From positions 62,001 to 126,000 of the forward strand of contig NZ_ASJB01000004.1 of NCBI RefSeq assembly GCF_000478275.1: a stretch of 64,000 bases of DNA, read 5' to 3'. This DNA is from Amycolatopsis orientalis DSM 40040 = KCTC 9412. GTDB lineage: Bacteria > Actinomycetota > Actinomycetes > Mycobacteriales > Pseudonocardiaceae. How positions within the stretch are numbered: position 1 is the stretch's first letter; each line of letters begins with the position of its first letter. The position numbers were made by a program, and so were the translations under genes. Shown here in pieces: positions 28,195 through 37,018 of this stretch. A model generated the notes under the pieces. The model did no database searches, had not been told where the DNA came from, and saw only the letters and a program-made list of their open reading frames with translations.

Positions 28195-29099
28195 CGCGCA
28201 CCCACCTCCACGAGCGGGGTCTCGGCCTTGCGGACCAGGGTCATGTAGGTGTCTTCGAGCGACGCCCGCCGGACCTCCAGGTCGCCGATGGCGTCCCCGT
28301 GCTGTTTGAACAGTTCGTGCACGTACTTCGTCGATTCCGTCGTGGAGTGCACGAACCGCTGGCCGTCCAGGGTCCAGCGCACCTCGGCCTCGCCGGCGAT
28401 CTGCCTGCTCAGCGCGTCGGCCGAACCGTCGGCGACGATGCGGCCGTGGTTCAGGATGAGGATCCGGTCGGCCAGCTTCTCGGCCTCGTCGAGGTCGTGC
28501 GTGGTCAGCAGGATCGTCGTGTCGTCGTCATCGGTCAGCCGGTGCACGAGGTCGTGGAACTCGCGCCGCGCCTCCGGGTCCAGTCCGGCGGTCGGTTCGT
28601 CGAGGAACAGCAGTTCCGGACGGCCGACGATGCCGATCGCGACGTCGAGACGGCGCCGTTGCCCGCCTGACAGCATCCGGATCCTCTTGTCCGCGTGCCG
28701 GGCCAGCCCGACGGCGGCGATCAGTTCGTCCGGATCCCACGGCCGCTTGATGCGATCGGTGGAGTACGGCGCGTAGTAGCCGCCCAGGTGCTCCAGCAGC
28801 TCGCGCACCCGCCATTTCGCGTGGTCGCGCCAGGCCTGGAGGACGACCCCCAGCCGCGCCCTCCAGTTCTCGTCCGCGTTCGCCGGGTCGATGCCCAGCA
28901 CGCTGACCTCGCCTTCCGAACGCATCCGGAAGCCTTCGAGGATCTCGATCGTCGTGGTCTTGCCCGCCCCGTTCGGCCCGAGCAGGCAGATCACCTCTCC
29001 TCGGTGCGCGGTGAAGTCCACCCCGTGGAGGACGTCGTTCGTTCCGTACCGCATCCGCAGATCTTTGACGGAGATCATCACGTCCTGTGGATCTCTCAT
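28191..29099 (-). CDS. ABC exporter ATP-binding protein
   Basis: A 302-residue ATPase: Walker A GPNGAGKTT, signature LSGGQRRRLDVA, Walker B LLFLDEPTAGLDPEARREF, H-loop TTHDLDEAEKLAD, and a C-terminal regulatory extension usual in DrrA-type drug or antibiotic exporters. GGGGGTGA lies before ATG 29099. First gene of the ATPase-permease-XRE operon; divergent from cobG. Confidence 0.92.
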   Translation of the reverse strand: MRDPQDVMISVKDLRMRYGTNDVLHGVDFTAHRGEVICLLGPNGAGKTTTIEILEGFRMRSEGEVSVLGIDPANADENWRARLGVVLQAWRDHAKWRVRELLEHLGGYYAPYSTDRIKRPWDPDELIAAVGLARHADKRIRMLSGGQRRRLDVAIGIVGRPELLFLDEPTAGLDPEARREFHDLVHRLTDDDDTTILLTTHDLDEAEKLADRILILNHGRIVADGSADALSRQIAGEAEVRWTLDGQRFVHSTTESTKYVHELFKQHGDAIGDLEVRRASLEDTYMTLVRKAETPLVEVGAR

Positions 29100-29129
29100 T
29101 GGTCACCCCCATCTCAGTGCTGCGACCGA

Positions 29130-29149
29130 ATGTAGCACACCTACTACAT
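29130..29149. promoter_or_regulatory. Dyad ATGTAG-N8-CTACAT upstream of the ABC exporter
   Basis: Perfect 6-bp arms around an 8-bp centre that again contains TA-CTA elements, in the AT-richest stretch between the divergent ABC and cobG starts. A plausible operator of the operon's own XRE regulator. Confidence 0.4.
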
Positions 29150-29197
29150 AAGATCCGAGTGGTGCTAACGCCGAACTGAGGCATCTACAGTGAGCGC

Positions 29198-30280
29198 ATG
29201 TCCACGAGCGCACGTGTCCGAGCCGACGCGTGCCCCGGCGTTTTCGCCACCCACGACGCCGCCGACGGACCGCTCGCGCGCGTCCGCCTTCCCGGTGGTG
29301 CCATCACCCAGGCCCAGCTCAGGGCCCTCGCCGACGCCGCCGACGACCTCGGCGACGGGGCGCTTCACCTGACCTCCCGCGGCAACGTCCAGCTTCGCGG
29401 GGTCACCCGGCCCGGTCTCGCGGCCAGGCTCTCCGCGGCCGGGCTCCTGCCCGCGCCGTCGCACGAACGCGTGCGCAACATCCTCGCGTCGCCACTGAGC
29501 GACGTCGCCCGACGCCTCGCGCCCGCCCTCGACCAGGCCCTGTGCGCGGCCCCCGAGCTGGCCGGACTCCCCGGGCGCTTCCTCTTCGCCCTCGACGGCG
29601 GCCAGGGCGACGTCGCGGGGGAGGGCGCCGACGCCTGCTGGCGTGACGGCGCGCTGCTGCTCGACGGCGCCGACACCGGCCTGCGCGTCACCGAGGAGCA
29701 CGCCGTCGAAGCCTTGATCTCGGTCGCGCGGACCTTCCTTCAGATCAGAGGCACGGCCTGGCGAGTCAGCGAACTCACCGGCACGGACGCGCTGCTGCGT
29801 GGCGTCTCAGGCAAGCGAGTCGAACCGGAGACCTTCGCGACGAAGCCCGGCCTGCCCATCGGGCCGATCGGCGACGGCGCCGTCGGGGTCGCCCCGCCCC
29901 TCGGCCGGCTGACTTCCGCGCAGGCACGCGCGATCGCGAAGGCCGGAAAGGCCGTGGTCACGCCATGGCGTTCGATCCTCGTCCTCGGGAAGTTGGCCGG
30001 GGACACCGGCCTGATCACCGATCCGCGTGAGCCGTCGCTCGGTATCAGCGCCTGCATCGGACATCCCGGCTGCGCGAAGTCGCGTGCCGACGTCCGGGCC
30101 GACGCCGCGCGGATCGGCCGCACGCCGAGGGCGCATTTCGCCGGTTGTGAGCGGCGATGCGGAAAACCCGCCGGTGAGCACGTCGACGTGCTCGCGGCGG
30201 AGGACGGATATCTGGTCGACGGGACGTGGGTCCCGGCCGACGAGCTGGCGACAGTGTTGGCGGAGAAGGGACAGCAGTGA
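29198..30280 (+). CDS. cobG: Precorrin-3B synthase
   Basis: A 360-residue member of the nitrite/sulfite reductase-like family. The C-terminal half has the 4Fe-4S ligands in ACIGHPGCAKS (Cys about 286 and 292) and CERRC (about 316-320). CobG uses O2 to hydroxylate precorrin-3A to precorrin-3B, marking the aerobic route. The length is slightly shorter than the proteobacterial enzyme but normal for actinobacteria. GTGA overlap with cobH. Confidence 0.92.
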   Translation: MSTSARVRADACPGVFATHDAADGPLARVRLPGGAITQAQLRALADAADDLGDGALHLTSRGNVQLRGVTRPGLAARLSAAGLLPAPSHERVRNILASPLSDVARRLAPALDQALCAAPELAGLPGRFLFALDGGQGDVAGEGADACWRDGALLLDGADTGLRVTEEHAVEALISVARTFLQIRGTAWRVSELTGTDALLRGVSGKRVEPETFATKPGLPIGPIGDGAVGVAPPLGRLTSAQARAIAKAGKAVVTPWRSILVLGKLAGDTGLITDPREPSLGISACIGHPGCAKSRADVRADAARIGRTPRAHFAGCERRCGKPAGEHVDVLAAEDGYLVDGTWVPADELATVLAEKGQQ

Positions 30281-30900
30281 TCGACTACATCCGCGACGGG
30301 GCCGAGATCTACCGGCATTCGTTCGCCACCATCCGCGAGGAGGCGGATCTCGCGATCCTCCCCGACGACGTCGCGGTACTGGCCGTGCGGATGATCCACG
30401 CCTGCGGGATGGTCGACCTCGTCGACGATCTCCGCTACAGCCTGGACGTGGTGGAATCCGGCCGCGCCGCCCTCGAAGCGGGCGCGCCGATCCTGTGCGA
30501 CGCGAACATGATCGCCTCCGGGGTGACCCGCAAACGTTTGCCTGCCGCCAACGAGGTGCTGTGCACGCTGTCCGATCCGAAGGTGCCCGGCCTGGCCGAG
30601 CGGATGGGCACCACCCGGTCCGCGGCGGCGCTGGAGCTGTGGCGCGACAAGCTGCCCGGTTCCGTGGTGGCGATCGGCAACGCGCCGACCGCGCTGTTCC
30701 GGCTGCTGGAACTGCTCGAAGAGGGCGTCGGCGCCCCGGCGGCGATCGTCGGTGTCCCGGTCGGTTTCATCGGCGCCGCGGAGTCCAAAGTGGAACTCGT
30801 GAAGCGGGCACCCGCGCCGTATCTGGTGGTGCACGGACGCCGTGGCGGCAGCGCGATGGCCGTCGCCGCGATCAACGCGATGGCGAGTGAGGTCGAATGA
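30277..30900 (+). CDS. cobH: Precorrin-8X methylmutase
   Basis: A 207-residue enzyme that shifts the C11 methyl group to C12, giving hydrogenobyrinic acid. Motifs: YRHSFATIREEADL near the N terminus with the catalytic-type His, CDANMIASGVTRKRLP, and PVGFIGAAESKVEL. GTG 30277 overlaps the cobG stop by 4 bp; the gene ends with an ATGA overlap into cobIJ. Confidence 0.95.
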   Translation: MIDYIRDGAEIYRHSFATIREEADLAILPDDVAVLAVRMIHACGMVDLVDDLRYSLDVVESGRAALEAGAPILCDANMIASGVTRKRLPAANEVLCTLSDPKVPGLAERMGTTRSAAALELWRDKLPGSVVAIGNAPTALFRLLELLEEGVGAPAAIVGVPVGFIGAAESKVELVKRAPAPYLVVHGRRGGSAMAVAAINAMASEVE

Positions 30901-32402
30901 GCGGGCTCGGGAAACTCTGGGGTGTCGGGCTCGGGCCGGGCGACCCGGAACTGATGACGGTCAAGGCCGCGCGGCTGATCGGCGAGGCCGACGTCATCGC
31001 CTATCACAGCGCGCGCCACGGCCGGAGCATCGCGCGGTCGGTCGCCGAACCGTATCTGCGGGACGGCCAGATCGAGGAGAAGCTGGTCTACCCGGTCACC
31101 ACCGAGACCACCGACCACCCCGGCGGTTACGAGGGCGCGATCGCCGACTTCTACGAGCTGAGCGCGAAGCGGCTCGCCGAACACCTCGACGCCGGACGCG
31201 ACGTGGTCGTGCTCTGCGAAGGAGACCCGTTCTTCTACGGCTCCTACATGTACATGCACGAGCGGCTCGCCGACCGGTACGAGGCGACCGTGGTGCCGGG
31301 CGTGACGTCGGTCAGCGCGGCGTCGTCGGTGCTCGGCCGTCCACTGGTGCAGCGCGACGAGGTCCTCACCATCCTGCCGGGGACGCTGCCCGCGCCGGAA
31401 CTCGCGCGGCGGCTGGCCGACACGCAGGCCGCGGCGGTGCTCAAACTCGGCCGCACGTTCGGCAACGTCCGGGAGGCGCTGGCCGAGGCCGGGAAGCTGG
31501 ACGACGCCTTCTACGTCGAACGCGCGACCTGGCAGGCGCAGCGCGTCGAGCCCTTCGCCGACGTCGACCCCGAGTCGGTGCCGTACTTCTCGCTGGCGCT
31601 GCTGCCCAGCCCCGCCTACGCGTCCCGGCTCGCCGACGAACCCGAAGTCGTCCGGAAGCGGGAAACGCACACCGGCGGCGAAGTCGTGGTCGTCGGGCTC
31701 GGTCCGGCGGGCCCGGACTGGCTGACGCCCGAGGCGGCCGGGGAGCTGGCCTCGGCGGAGCACATCGTCGGCTACGGCCCGTACGTCGCGCGAGTGCCGC
31801 AGCGCGCGGGGCAGCAGCGGCACGCGTCGGGTAACCGGGTCGAGGCCGAACGCGCCGTCGAAGCGCTGGAACTGGCCTCGGACGGGGCCAAGGTCGCGGT
31901 GGTGTCCTCGGGCGATCCCGGCGTGTTCGCCATGGCGTCGGCCGTGCTGGAGCAGGTCGCGGCCGGGCACGGCGCCGGCACGCGGGTGCGGATCGTGCCG
32001 GGGGTGACCGCCGCGCAGGCCGCCGCGTCCCGGGTCGGCGCGCCGCTCGGGCACGACTACTGCGTGCTTTCGCTGTCCGACCGGCTCAAGCCGTGGGAGA
32101 TCATCGAACGGCGGCTCGACGCGGCGGGTGCCGCGGATCTCGTGCTCGCGCTGTACAACCCGGCGTCCCGGACGCGGACCACGCAGCTCGCGCAGGCCCG
32201 TGAAGTGCTGCTCCGGCACCGCGCGCCGGAGACGCCGGTGGTCGTCGCCCGCGACGTCGGCGGCCCGGAGGAGGACATCCGCGTGGTCACCCTCGGCACC
32301 CTCGATCCGGCGACCGTGGACATGCGCTGCCTGCTGATCGTGGGTTCGTCGAAGACCCGCGCCGAGAACGGGGTGGTCTGGACGCCGCGCACCTACGAGT
32401 GA
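30897..32402 (+). CDS. cobIJ: Precorrin-2 C20- / precorrin-3B C17-methyltransferase fusion
   Basis: A 501-residue fusion of two SAM-dependent tetrapyrrole methylases. CobI half about 1-250 (GVGLGPGDPELMTVKA, CEGDPFFYGSYMY, VPGVTSVSAA); CobJ half from about 262 (VVVVGLGPAGPDWLTPEA, SSGDPGVFAMASAVLE, NPASRTRTTQL). It therefore does the methylations before and after CobG, which is encoded two genes upstream. CobI-CobJ fusions are common in actinobacteria. The last 10 bp overlap the convergent luxR-type gene. Confidence 0.95.
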   Translation: MSGLGKLWGVGLGPGDPELMTVKAARLIGEADVIAYHSARHGRSIARSVAEPYLRDGQIEEKLVYPVTTETTDHPGGYEGAIADFYELSAKRLAEHLDAGRDVVVLCEGDPFFYGSYMYMHERLADRYEATVVPGVTSVSAASSVLGRPLVQRDEVLTILPGTLPAPELARRLADTQAAAVLKLGRTFGNVREALAEAGKLDDAFYVERATWQAQRVEPFADVDPESVPYFSLALLPSPAYASRLADEPEVVRKRETHTGGEVVVVGLGPAGPDWLTPEAAGELASAEHIVGYGPYVARVPQRAGQQRHASGNRVEAERAVEALELASDGAKVAVVSSGDPGVFAMASAVLEQVAAGHGAGTRVRIVPGVTAAQAAASRVGAPLGHDYCVLSLSDRLKPWEIIERRLDAAGAADLVLALYNPASRTRTTQLAQAREVLLRHRAPETPVVVARDVGGPEEDIRVVTLGTLDPATVDMRCLLIVGSSKTRAENGVVWTPRTYE

Positions 32403-33022
32403 CGGCCCAGTCCGGCGTTGCGCGCCTGGCCCAGCAGGGTCTCGCGGTCGTCCGTGCCGACCTTGGCGTGCACCGCCGAGACGACGTTGCGCACGGTCTT
32501 GGTCGCGAGACCCAGCCGCCGCGCGACGTCCGCGATCCCGAGTCCGCCCGCCAGCAGATCGAGGACTTCGTGCTCGCGTGAGGTGAGCTGCGGGAACACC
32601 TGGATCGGCCGCGCCGTGTTCAGCAGGCCGTAGAGCCGGTTCGCCGCGTGCTCGCCGAAGACGACGGCGCCCGCCGCGACCCCGTGGATGGCACGGAGGA
32701 GGTCTTCGGGGCCCGCCGTCCCGGCCAGGACACCCCGGGCACCCGCGCGCATCGCGGCGACCCAGGTCTCGTCGTCGCCGGGCGGGGTCAATACGAGCAC
32801 GGCGGTTCCCGGCACGCGGGAGGCCACCTCGCGCGTCACGGCGAGGCCGTCGAAACCGGGTGGCCGCACGGGCAGGACGAGGACGTCCGGCCGCAGCGCG
32901 GTGGCGCGGGCGAGCGCGTCGCGGTCGTCGGTCGTGTGGGCGAGCACCTCCAGTTCCGAGGACACGGGCAATTCGGCGACGCCCGCGAAGACCACTGTCA
33001 CCACTGGGGTTCGAATCGGCAC
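32393..33022 (-). CDS. LuxR-family regulator with degenerate receiver domain
   Basis: About 209 residues. C-terminal LuxR HTH is clear (LTSREHEVLDLLAGGLGIAD, VARRLGLATKTVRNVVSAVH). The N-terminal domain has receiver-like topology, but the usual phosphoacceptor segment DxRMPG reads PVRPPG (Asp replaced by Pro) and the N-terminal acidic pair is missing, so it should not be phosphorylated. No histidine kinase gene is near. GTG 33022 is a best guess; a start up to 63 bases earlier is possible. Divergent from the STAND protein gene, which it may control. Confidence 0.7.
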   Translation of the reverse strand: MPIRTPVVTVVFAGVAELPVSSELEVLAHTTDDRDALARATALRPDVLVLPVRPPGFDGLAVTREVASRVPGTAVLVLTPPGDDETWVAAMRAGARGVLAGTAGPEDLLRAIHGVAAGAVVFGEHAANRLYGLLNTARPIQVFPQLTSREHEVLDLLAGGLGIADVARRLGLATKTVRNVVSAVHAKVGTDDRETLLGQARNAGLGRHS

Positions 33023-33116
33023 GCCATCGGTTGTAGCGCAGAACTTTTGTACAGTGTCCGGCCGTTTTCGGTGAACAATGACCATTCGATAACGCTTCGA
33101 CGATCAGGGGGGCCTG

Positions 33117-36100
33117 GTGCCGAGACGCGAGCGCCCGCTGGGGCCGGGCGACGACGTCGTCGTGCGGTTCGCGGCGGATCTTCGGCTGCTCCGGGAGAAG
33201 GCGGGCGGGCCGACCTACCGCGAGCTTTCGTCCCGCGCGGGTTACTCGGCCGCCGCGCTGTCCGAGGCGGCGGGCGGCCGGAAACTGCCGGGGCTCGCGG
33301 TGACGACCGCGTACGTCACCGCGTGCGGCGGTGACATCCAGGCATGGGAGGACCGCTGGCGCGAGGTCGCCGCCGGACTCGCCGCGGCCGAAGGCGAACG
33401 AGACGAGACCGAGCTTCCGTACCTGGGCCTCGCCGCGTTCCAGACGACCGACGCCGCCCGGTTCTTCGGCCGGGACCGGCTGGTCGCCGAGCTGACCGGC
33501 AAGCTCGCGCGGCATCGGCTCGTCGGCGTCTTCGGCGCTTCGGGGTCGGGGAAGTCGTCCGTCCTGCGGGCCGGGCTGGCGGCGAAGAGCGAACGTCCGC
33601 CCGTCGTCCGGACTCCCGGCGCCCATCCGCTCGAAGCGGACCTCGACGCCGAGGGACGGCTGCTGATCGTCGACCAGTTCGAAGAGGTCTACACGCTCTG
33701 CCGGGACCAGGACGAGCGGGACCGGTTCATCGACGCGCTGCTGGCACTCGCCCGCGACGAGCACGGGACCCAGGTGGTCCTCGGCGTCCGCGCCGATTTC
33801 TACGGGCACCTCTGCCGTCACGCGGGTCTCGTGGCGGCGCTCACCGACGCGCAGGTGATGGTCGGCCCGATGACCGCCGACGAACTCCGGACCGCGATCG
33901 TCGAACCCGCCGTCCGCGCGGGCTGCCGGGTCGAAGCGGCACTGGTCACGACGCTCGTCGCCGACGCCACCGGTCAGCCCGCGGTGCTGCCGCTGGTGTC
34001 GCACGCGCTGCTGGAGACCTGGCGGCGGCGCCAGGGGATCACGCTGACCAGCGCCGCGTACGAGGCGGCGGGCGGGATCCTCAACGCGATCGCGCAGACC
34101 GCGGAATCGGTCTACACGGCTCTGGAACCGGACAGGCAGCGCGTCGTCCGGCAGATCTTCCTGCGGCTGACCGCGCTCGGCGAAGGCACCGAAGACACGA
34201 AGCGCCGCCTCAACCGGCGCGAACTCGACGACGATCCGGCGACGACCGAGGTCCTCGAACGCCTCGCCGAGGCGCGCCTGCTCGTCCTCGACCGCGACGG
34301 CGTCGAGATCGCGCACGAGGCGCTGATCCGCGGCTGGCCGAGGCTGCGGGACTGGCTCGCTGAGGACCGCGAAGGACATCGGCTGCACCGTCAGCTCGCC
34401 GAAGCGACCGATCTCTGGGAATCACTGGACCGGGACAAGGGCAGCCTCTACCGCGGCACCCGGCTCGGTCTCGCGGCCGAATGGGCGGCCAGGGAGCCGG
34501 ACGCGCTGAGCGCCCGCGAGCAGGAGTTCCTGCGGGCCGGCCTCGACTCCGAAGCCGAAGAGGCCGCCGTCGGCCGCAAACGGACCCGCAGGCTGCGAAG
34601 GCTCGTCGCGCTCCTCGGCGTCCTGCTGCTCCTGGCGGGAGTGGCCGTCGGATACGCCGTCGACGCCGGGCGGACCGCCACCGATCAGCGGAATGTCGCG
34701 CTGGCACGGAAGGCCGTCGTCGACGCGAAGGGGCTGAGGGAGTCGAACCCGGCGCTGTCGACACAACTCAGCCTCGCCGCGTACCGGCTCGCGCCGATCC
34801 AGGAGACCCATGACGGCCTGCTCGCGTCCATGGCGGCGCCGTTCGCCACCAGGATGCCCTTCGATCCCGGCGACGTCACCGTCGCGCTGAGCGGGCAGCT
34901 CATGATCACCTCCGACTCCTACCGGGAGACGAAGGTGTGGTCCATCGCCGATTCGCGGCATCCGGTGGTCCTCTCGACGCTGCCCGGTTCGGCGGAGGTC
35001 CGCGGCCCGCTGGCGTTCAGCCGGGACGGCCGGGCGCTGGCGACCGTCACCCGCGAGCACGTCGTCCGGCTCTGGGATCTGACCGACCCGCGGCATCCGG
35101 TGCGGAAGGCGGACATCGCCGGGCACAGCGAAGTCCTCCTCTCGGCCGACTTCGGACCCGATGGCCACGTCCTCGTCACCGGCTCCGCGGACCGCACGAT
35201 CAGGCTCACCGACGTCACCGATCTCGGCGCGCCGAAACCGCTCGGCGCCCTTCCGGCCGAGCAGCTCGAACGCGCCGTCTTCAGCCCGGACGGACGGCTG
35301 CTCGCGGTCACGAACACGAACTGGACGGCGGAACTCTGGGACGTCACCACGCTCTCCGCGCCACGACGGTTGTCCGTCCTTTCCGGACACAAGGACATCC
35401 AGCTCACCGCGTCGTGGAGTCCGGACGGACGGCGGCTGCTCACCACCAGCTGGGACCGCACGGCGCGGCTCTGGGACGTCACCGATCCGGCGGCGCCCCG
35501 GCCGCTGACGACGCTGAACACCCCGGCCGTGGTCTGGGCGGCCGGGTTCAGCCCGAACGGCAGGCTGGTGGTGACCGCCGGGGACGACCAATCCGTGCGC
35601 CTGTGGGACGTCACCGGGCAGGCGAAGGAACTGCCGCCGCTTTCCGGGCACACCAACGCCATCTGGTGGACCGCGTTCTCCCCGGACGGCAAGACCATCG
35701 TGTCCGCCAGCGCCGACCGGACCGTCCGGTTGCAGGACGTCGGCGAACTGGCGCTGTCCTCGAGCGTGGGCTGGAACGCCGGCACGTTCCTCGACGAGGG
35801 GCGCATCCTCGTCACCGCCGGGGACGATCTGCGACTGTGGGCGATGGACGACCTCCGCGCCCCGAGGCAGCTCGCGAAGCTCCCCGGCCTGGCCACCGTC
35901 ACCGCCGTCGCGGTGAGCCCGGACCGGCGCAGCCTCGCGCTGGCCGCGCACGACGGCGCCGGGGTCGCCGGGACGTTCGTGCTGCAGCGCTGGGACATCA
36001 GCGATCCGACAGCACCGAAACCGCTGGCGTCGACCGAGGTGAAGCCCACGTACTCGCTCGCGTTCAGCCCGGACGGGAAGACCTTCGCCTCCGGCCACGA

Positions 36101-36782
36101 CGACGGGCCGATCCAGCTGTGGGACATCAGCGATCCCACCCGGTTCGCCGAGCCGCGGGTCCTCCCCGTCGGTGACGGCACAGTGTGGTCGCTCGCGTTC
36201 ACCCCCGACGGACGGACACTCGTGGCGAGCCAAGGCCTCGACTCGTCCGCGGTCACCCTGTGGGACGTCGCCGATCCTCGGCGGCCCGGTCTCGTCTCGA
36301 CGCTGCGGCCCGACTCCGGCGCGCTGTTCAAGATGGCGCTCAGCCCCGACGGGCGCACCGTGGCGGCGGGCAGCGCCGACCGGAACGTCTACCTGTGGGA
36401 CATCTCCGATCGCGCACACGCCGTGCGCCTGGCGAAACTGGGCGGAAATCCCGAGGGCGTCGGCCCGCTCGCGTTCGGCCCGAGCGGCAGGGAACTGGCG
36501 GCGTCGGCCTTCCGGACGGTGCGCGTCTGGGATCTCACCGATCCCCGGAACCCGGTCGAGACGGCGCAGCTCACCGGGTTTTCCGCGACGGTCAACTCGC
36601 TGGCGTACCGGGACGACGGGCAGACGCTCGCGATCGGCAGCAGCGGGGTGCAGCTGTGGCAGACGGACGCCGGGCGCGTGGGTGAGGAGATCTGCAGACT
36701 GGCGACGCCGAGGATCACCAGAGAGGAATGGCAGAGGTACTTTCCGGGGCTCGACTACACGCCACCTTGTGGGGGCTCGTGA
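33117..36782 (+). CDS. HTH-STAND NTPase-TM-WD40 protein (nSTAND1 type)
   Basis: A 1221-residue multidomain protein. Residues about 15-80: XRE-like HTH; 115-400: STAND-type NTPase with Walker A GASGSGKSS (140-148) and Walker B LIVDQFEE (183-190), followed by winged-helix-like arms; about 497-515: one hydrophobic membrane segment (LVALLGVLLLLAGVAVGYAV); about 560-1190: fourteen WD40-like blades of the form xLWDxxDPxxP, enough for two seven-bladed propellers. Such proteins are signal-sensing ATPases; ligand or partner binding by the propellers is thought to trigger oligomerisation. The topology would put HTH/NTPase inside and the propellers outside the cell. Role unknown; regulatory, morphological or defensive roles have been proposed. 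The TGA stop is inside the family 2 palindrome. Confidence 0.85.
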   Translation: MPRRERPLGPGDDVVVRFAADLRLLREKAGGPTYRELSSRAGYSAAALSEAAGGRKLPGLAVTTAYVTACGGDIQAWEDRWREVAAGLAAAEGERDETELPYLGLAAFQTTDAARFFGRDRLVAELTGKLARHRLVGVFGASGSGKSSVLRAGLAAKSERPPVVRTPGAHPLEADLDAEGRLLIVDQFEEVYTLCRDQDERDRFIDALLALARDEHGTQVVLGVRADFYGHLCRHAGLVAALTDAQVMVGPMTADELRTAIVEPAVRAGCRVEAALVTTLVADATGQPAVLPLVSHALLETWRRRQGITLTSAAYEAAGGILNAIAQTAESVYTALEPDRQRVVRQIFLRLTALGEGTEDTKRRLNRRELDDDPATTEVLERLAEARLLVLDRDGVEIAHEALIRGWPRLRDWLAEDREGHRLHRQLAEATDLWESLDRDKGSLYRGTRLGLAAEWAAREPDALSAREQEFLRAGLDSEAEEAAVGRKRTRRLRRLVALLGVLLLLAGVAVGYAVDAGRTATDQRNVALARKAVVDAKGLRESNPALSTQLSLAAYRLAPIQETHDGLLASMAAPFATRMPFDPGDVTVALSGQLMITSDSYRETKVWSIADSRHPVVLSTLPGSAEVRGPLAFSRDGRALATVTREHVVRLWDLTDPRHPVRKADIAGHSEVLLSADFGPDGHVLVTGSADRTIRLTDVTDLGAPKPLGALPAEQLERAVFSPDGRLLAVTNTNWTAELWDVTTLSAPRRLSVLSGHKDIQLTASWSPDGRRLLTTSWDRTARLWDVTDPAAPRPLTTLNTPAVVWAAGFSPNGRLVVTAGDDQSVRLWDVTGQAKELPPLSGHTNAIWWTAFSPDGKTIVSASADRTVRLQDVGELALSSSVGWNAGTFLDEGRILVTAGDDLRLWAMDDLRAPRQLAKLPGLATVTAVAVSPDRRSLALAAHDGAGVAGTFVLQRWDISDPTAPKPLASTEVKPTYSLAFSPDGKTFASGHDDGPIQLWDISDPTRFAEPRVLPVGDGTVWSLAFTPDGRTLVASQGLDSSAVTLWDVADPRRPGLVSTLRPDSGALFKMALSPDGRTVAAGSADRNVYLWDISDRAHAVRLAKLGGNPEGVGPLAFGPSGRELAASAFRTVRVWDLTDPRNPVETAQLTGFSATVNSLAYRDDGQTLAIGSSGVQLWQTDAGRVGEEICRLATPRITREEWQRYFPGLDYTPPCGGS

Positions 36783-36824
36783 GTGGTAATGAGGGTTCTA
36801 ACCGTCATTACCACTCACGAGCCC
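36773..36824. repeat. Family 2 palindromic intergenic repeat, copy A
   Basis: Arms 36773-36797 and 36800-36824 (25 bp, one mismatch at 36793) around CT. Core CGTGAGTGGTAATGA on the left. The first TGA of CGTGAGTGG is the stop codon of the STAND gene, exactly as in copy B with cobC. Confidence 0.85.
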
Positions 36825-36942
36825 ACCCGGAACCCGGACATAAGTCGGCATGAGGTGGCCAGAGACGACCCGCACGGAGATGGCCCGAATGGGCCGACAA
36901 GTGAACGAAGGTAACTCCCTCCGTAATAAACATATAGCGCAT

Positions 36943-36966
36943 GGGGGGACTTGCCACAAGACCCCC
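36943..36966. promoter_or_regulatory. Rifamycin-associated-element-like dyad before helR
   Basis: The region reads GGGGG-A-CTTG-CCA-CAAG-A-CCCCC, an inverted repeat with GGGG...CCCC ends and CTTG/CAAG inner arms. From memory this closely resembles the rifamycin-associated element (GGGGCTTGC-x-GCAAGxCCCC type) found upstream of rifampin-inactivation genes and helR in actinomycetes. A TATA-rich stretch (TAATAAACATATAG, 36923-36936) directly upstream is a probable -10 region. Confidence 0.65.
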
Positions 36967-37018
36967 GTCATGCTTCAGACTCACTCGCCGTAGCCGAAAC
37001 CTGGCGAAATGGGAGTCT

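Noticed and set aside
30435..34388. 1317-residue minus-strand open frame
   Set aside because: Spans cobH, cobIJ and the STAND gene in antisense; composition is a high-GC shadow without motifs.
36941..37018. ATG start for helR at 36941
   Set aside because: It lies in the G-run of the element-like dyad next to the likely -10 region; residues before 37019 do not match the family.
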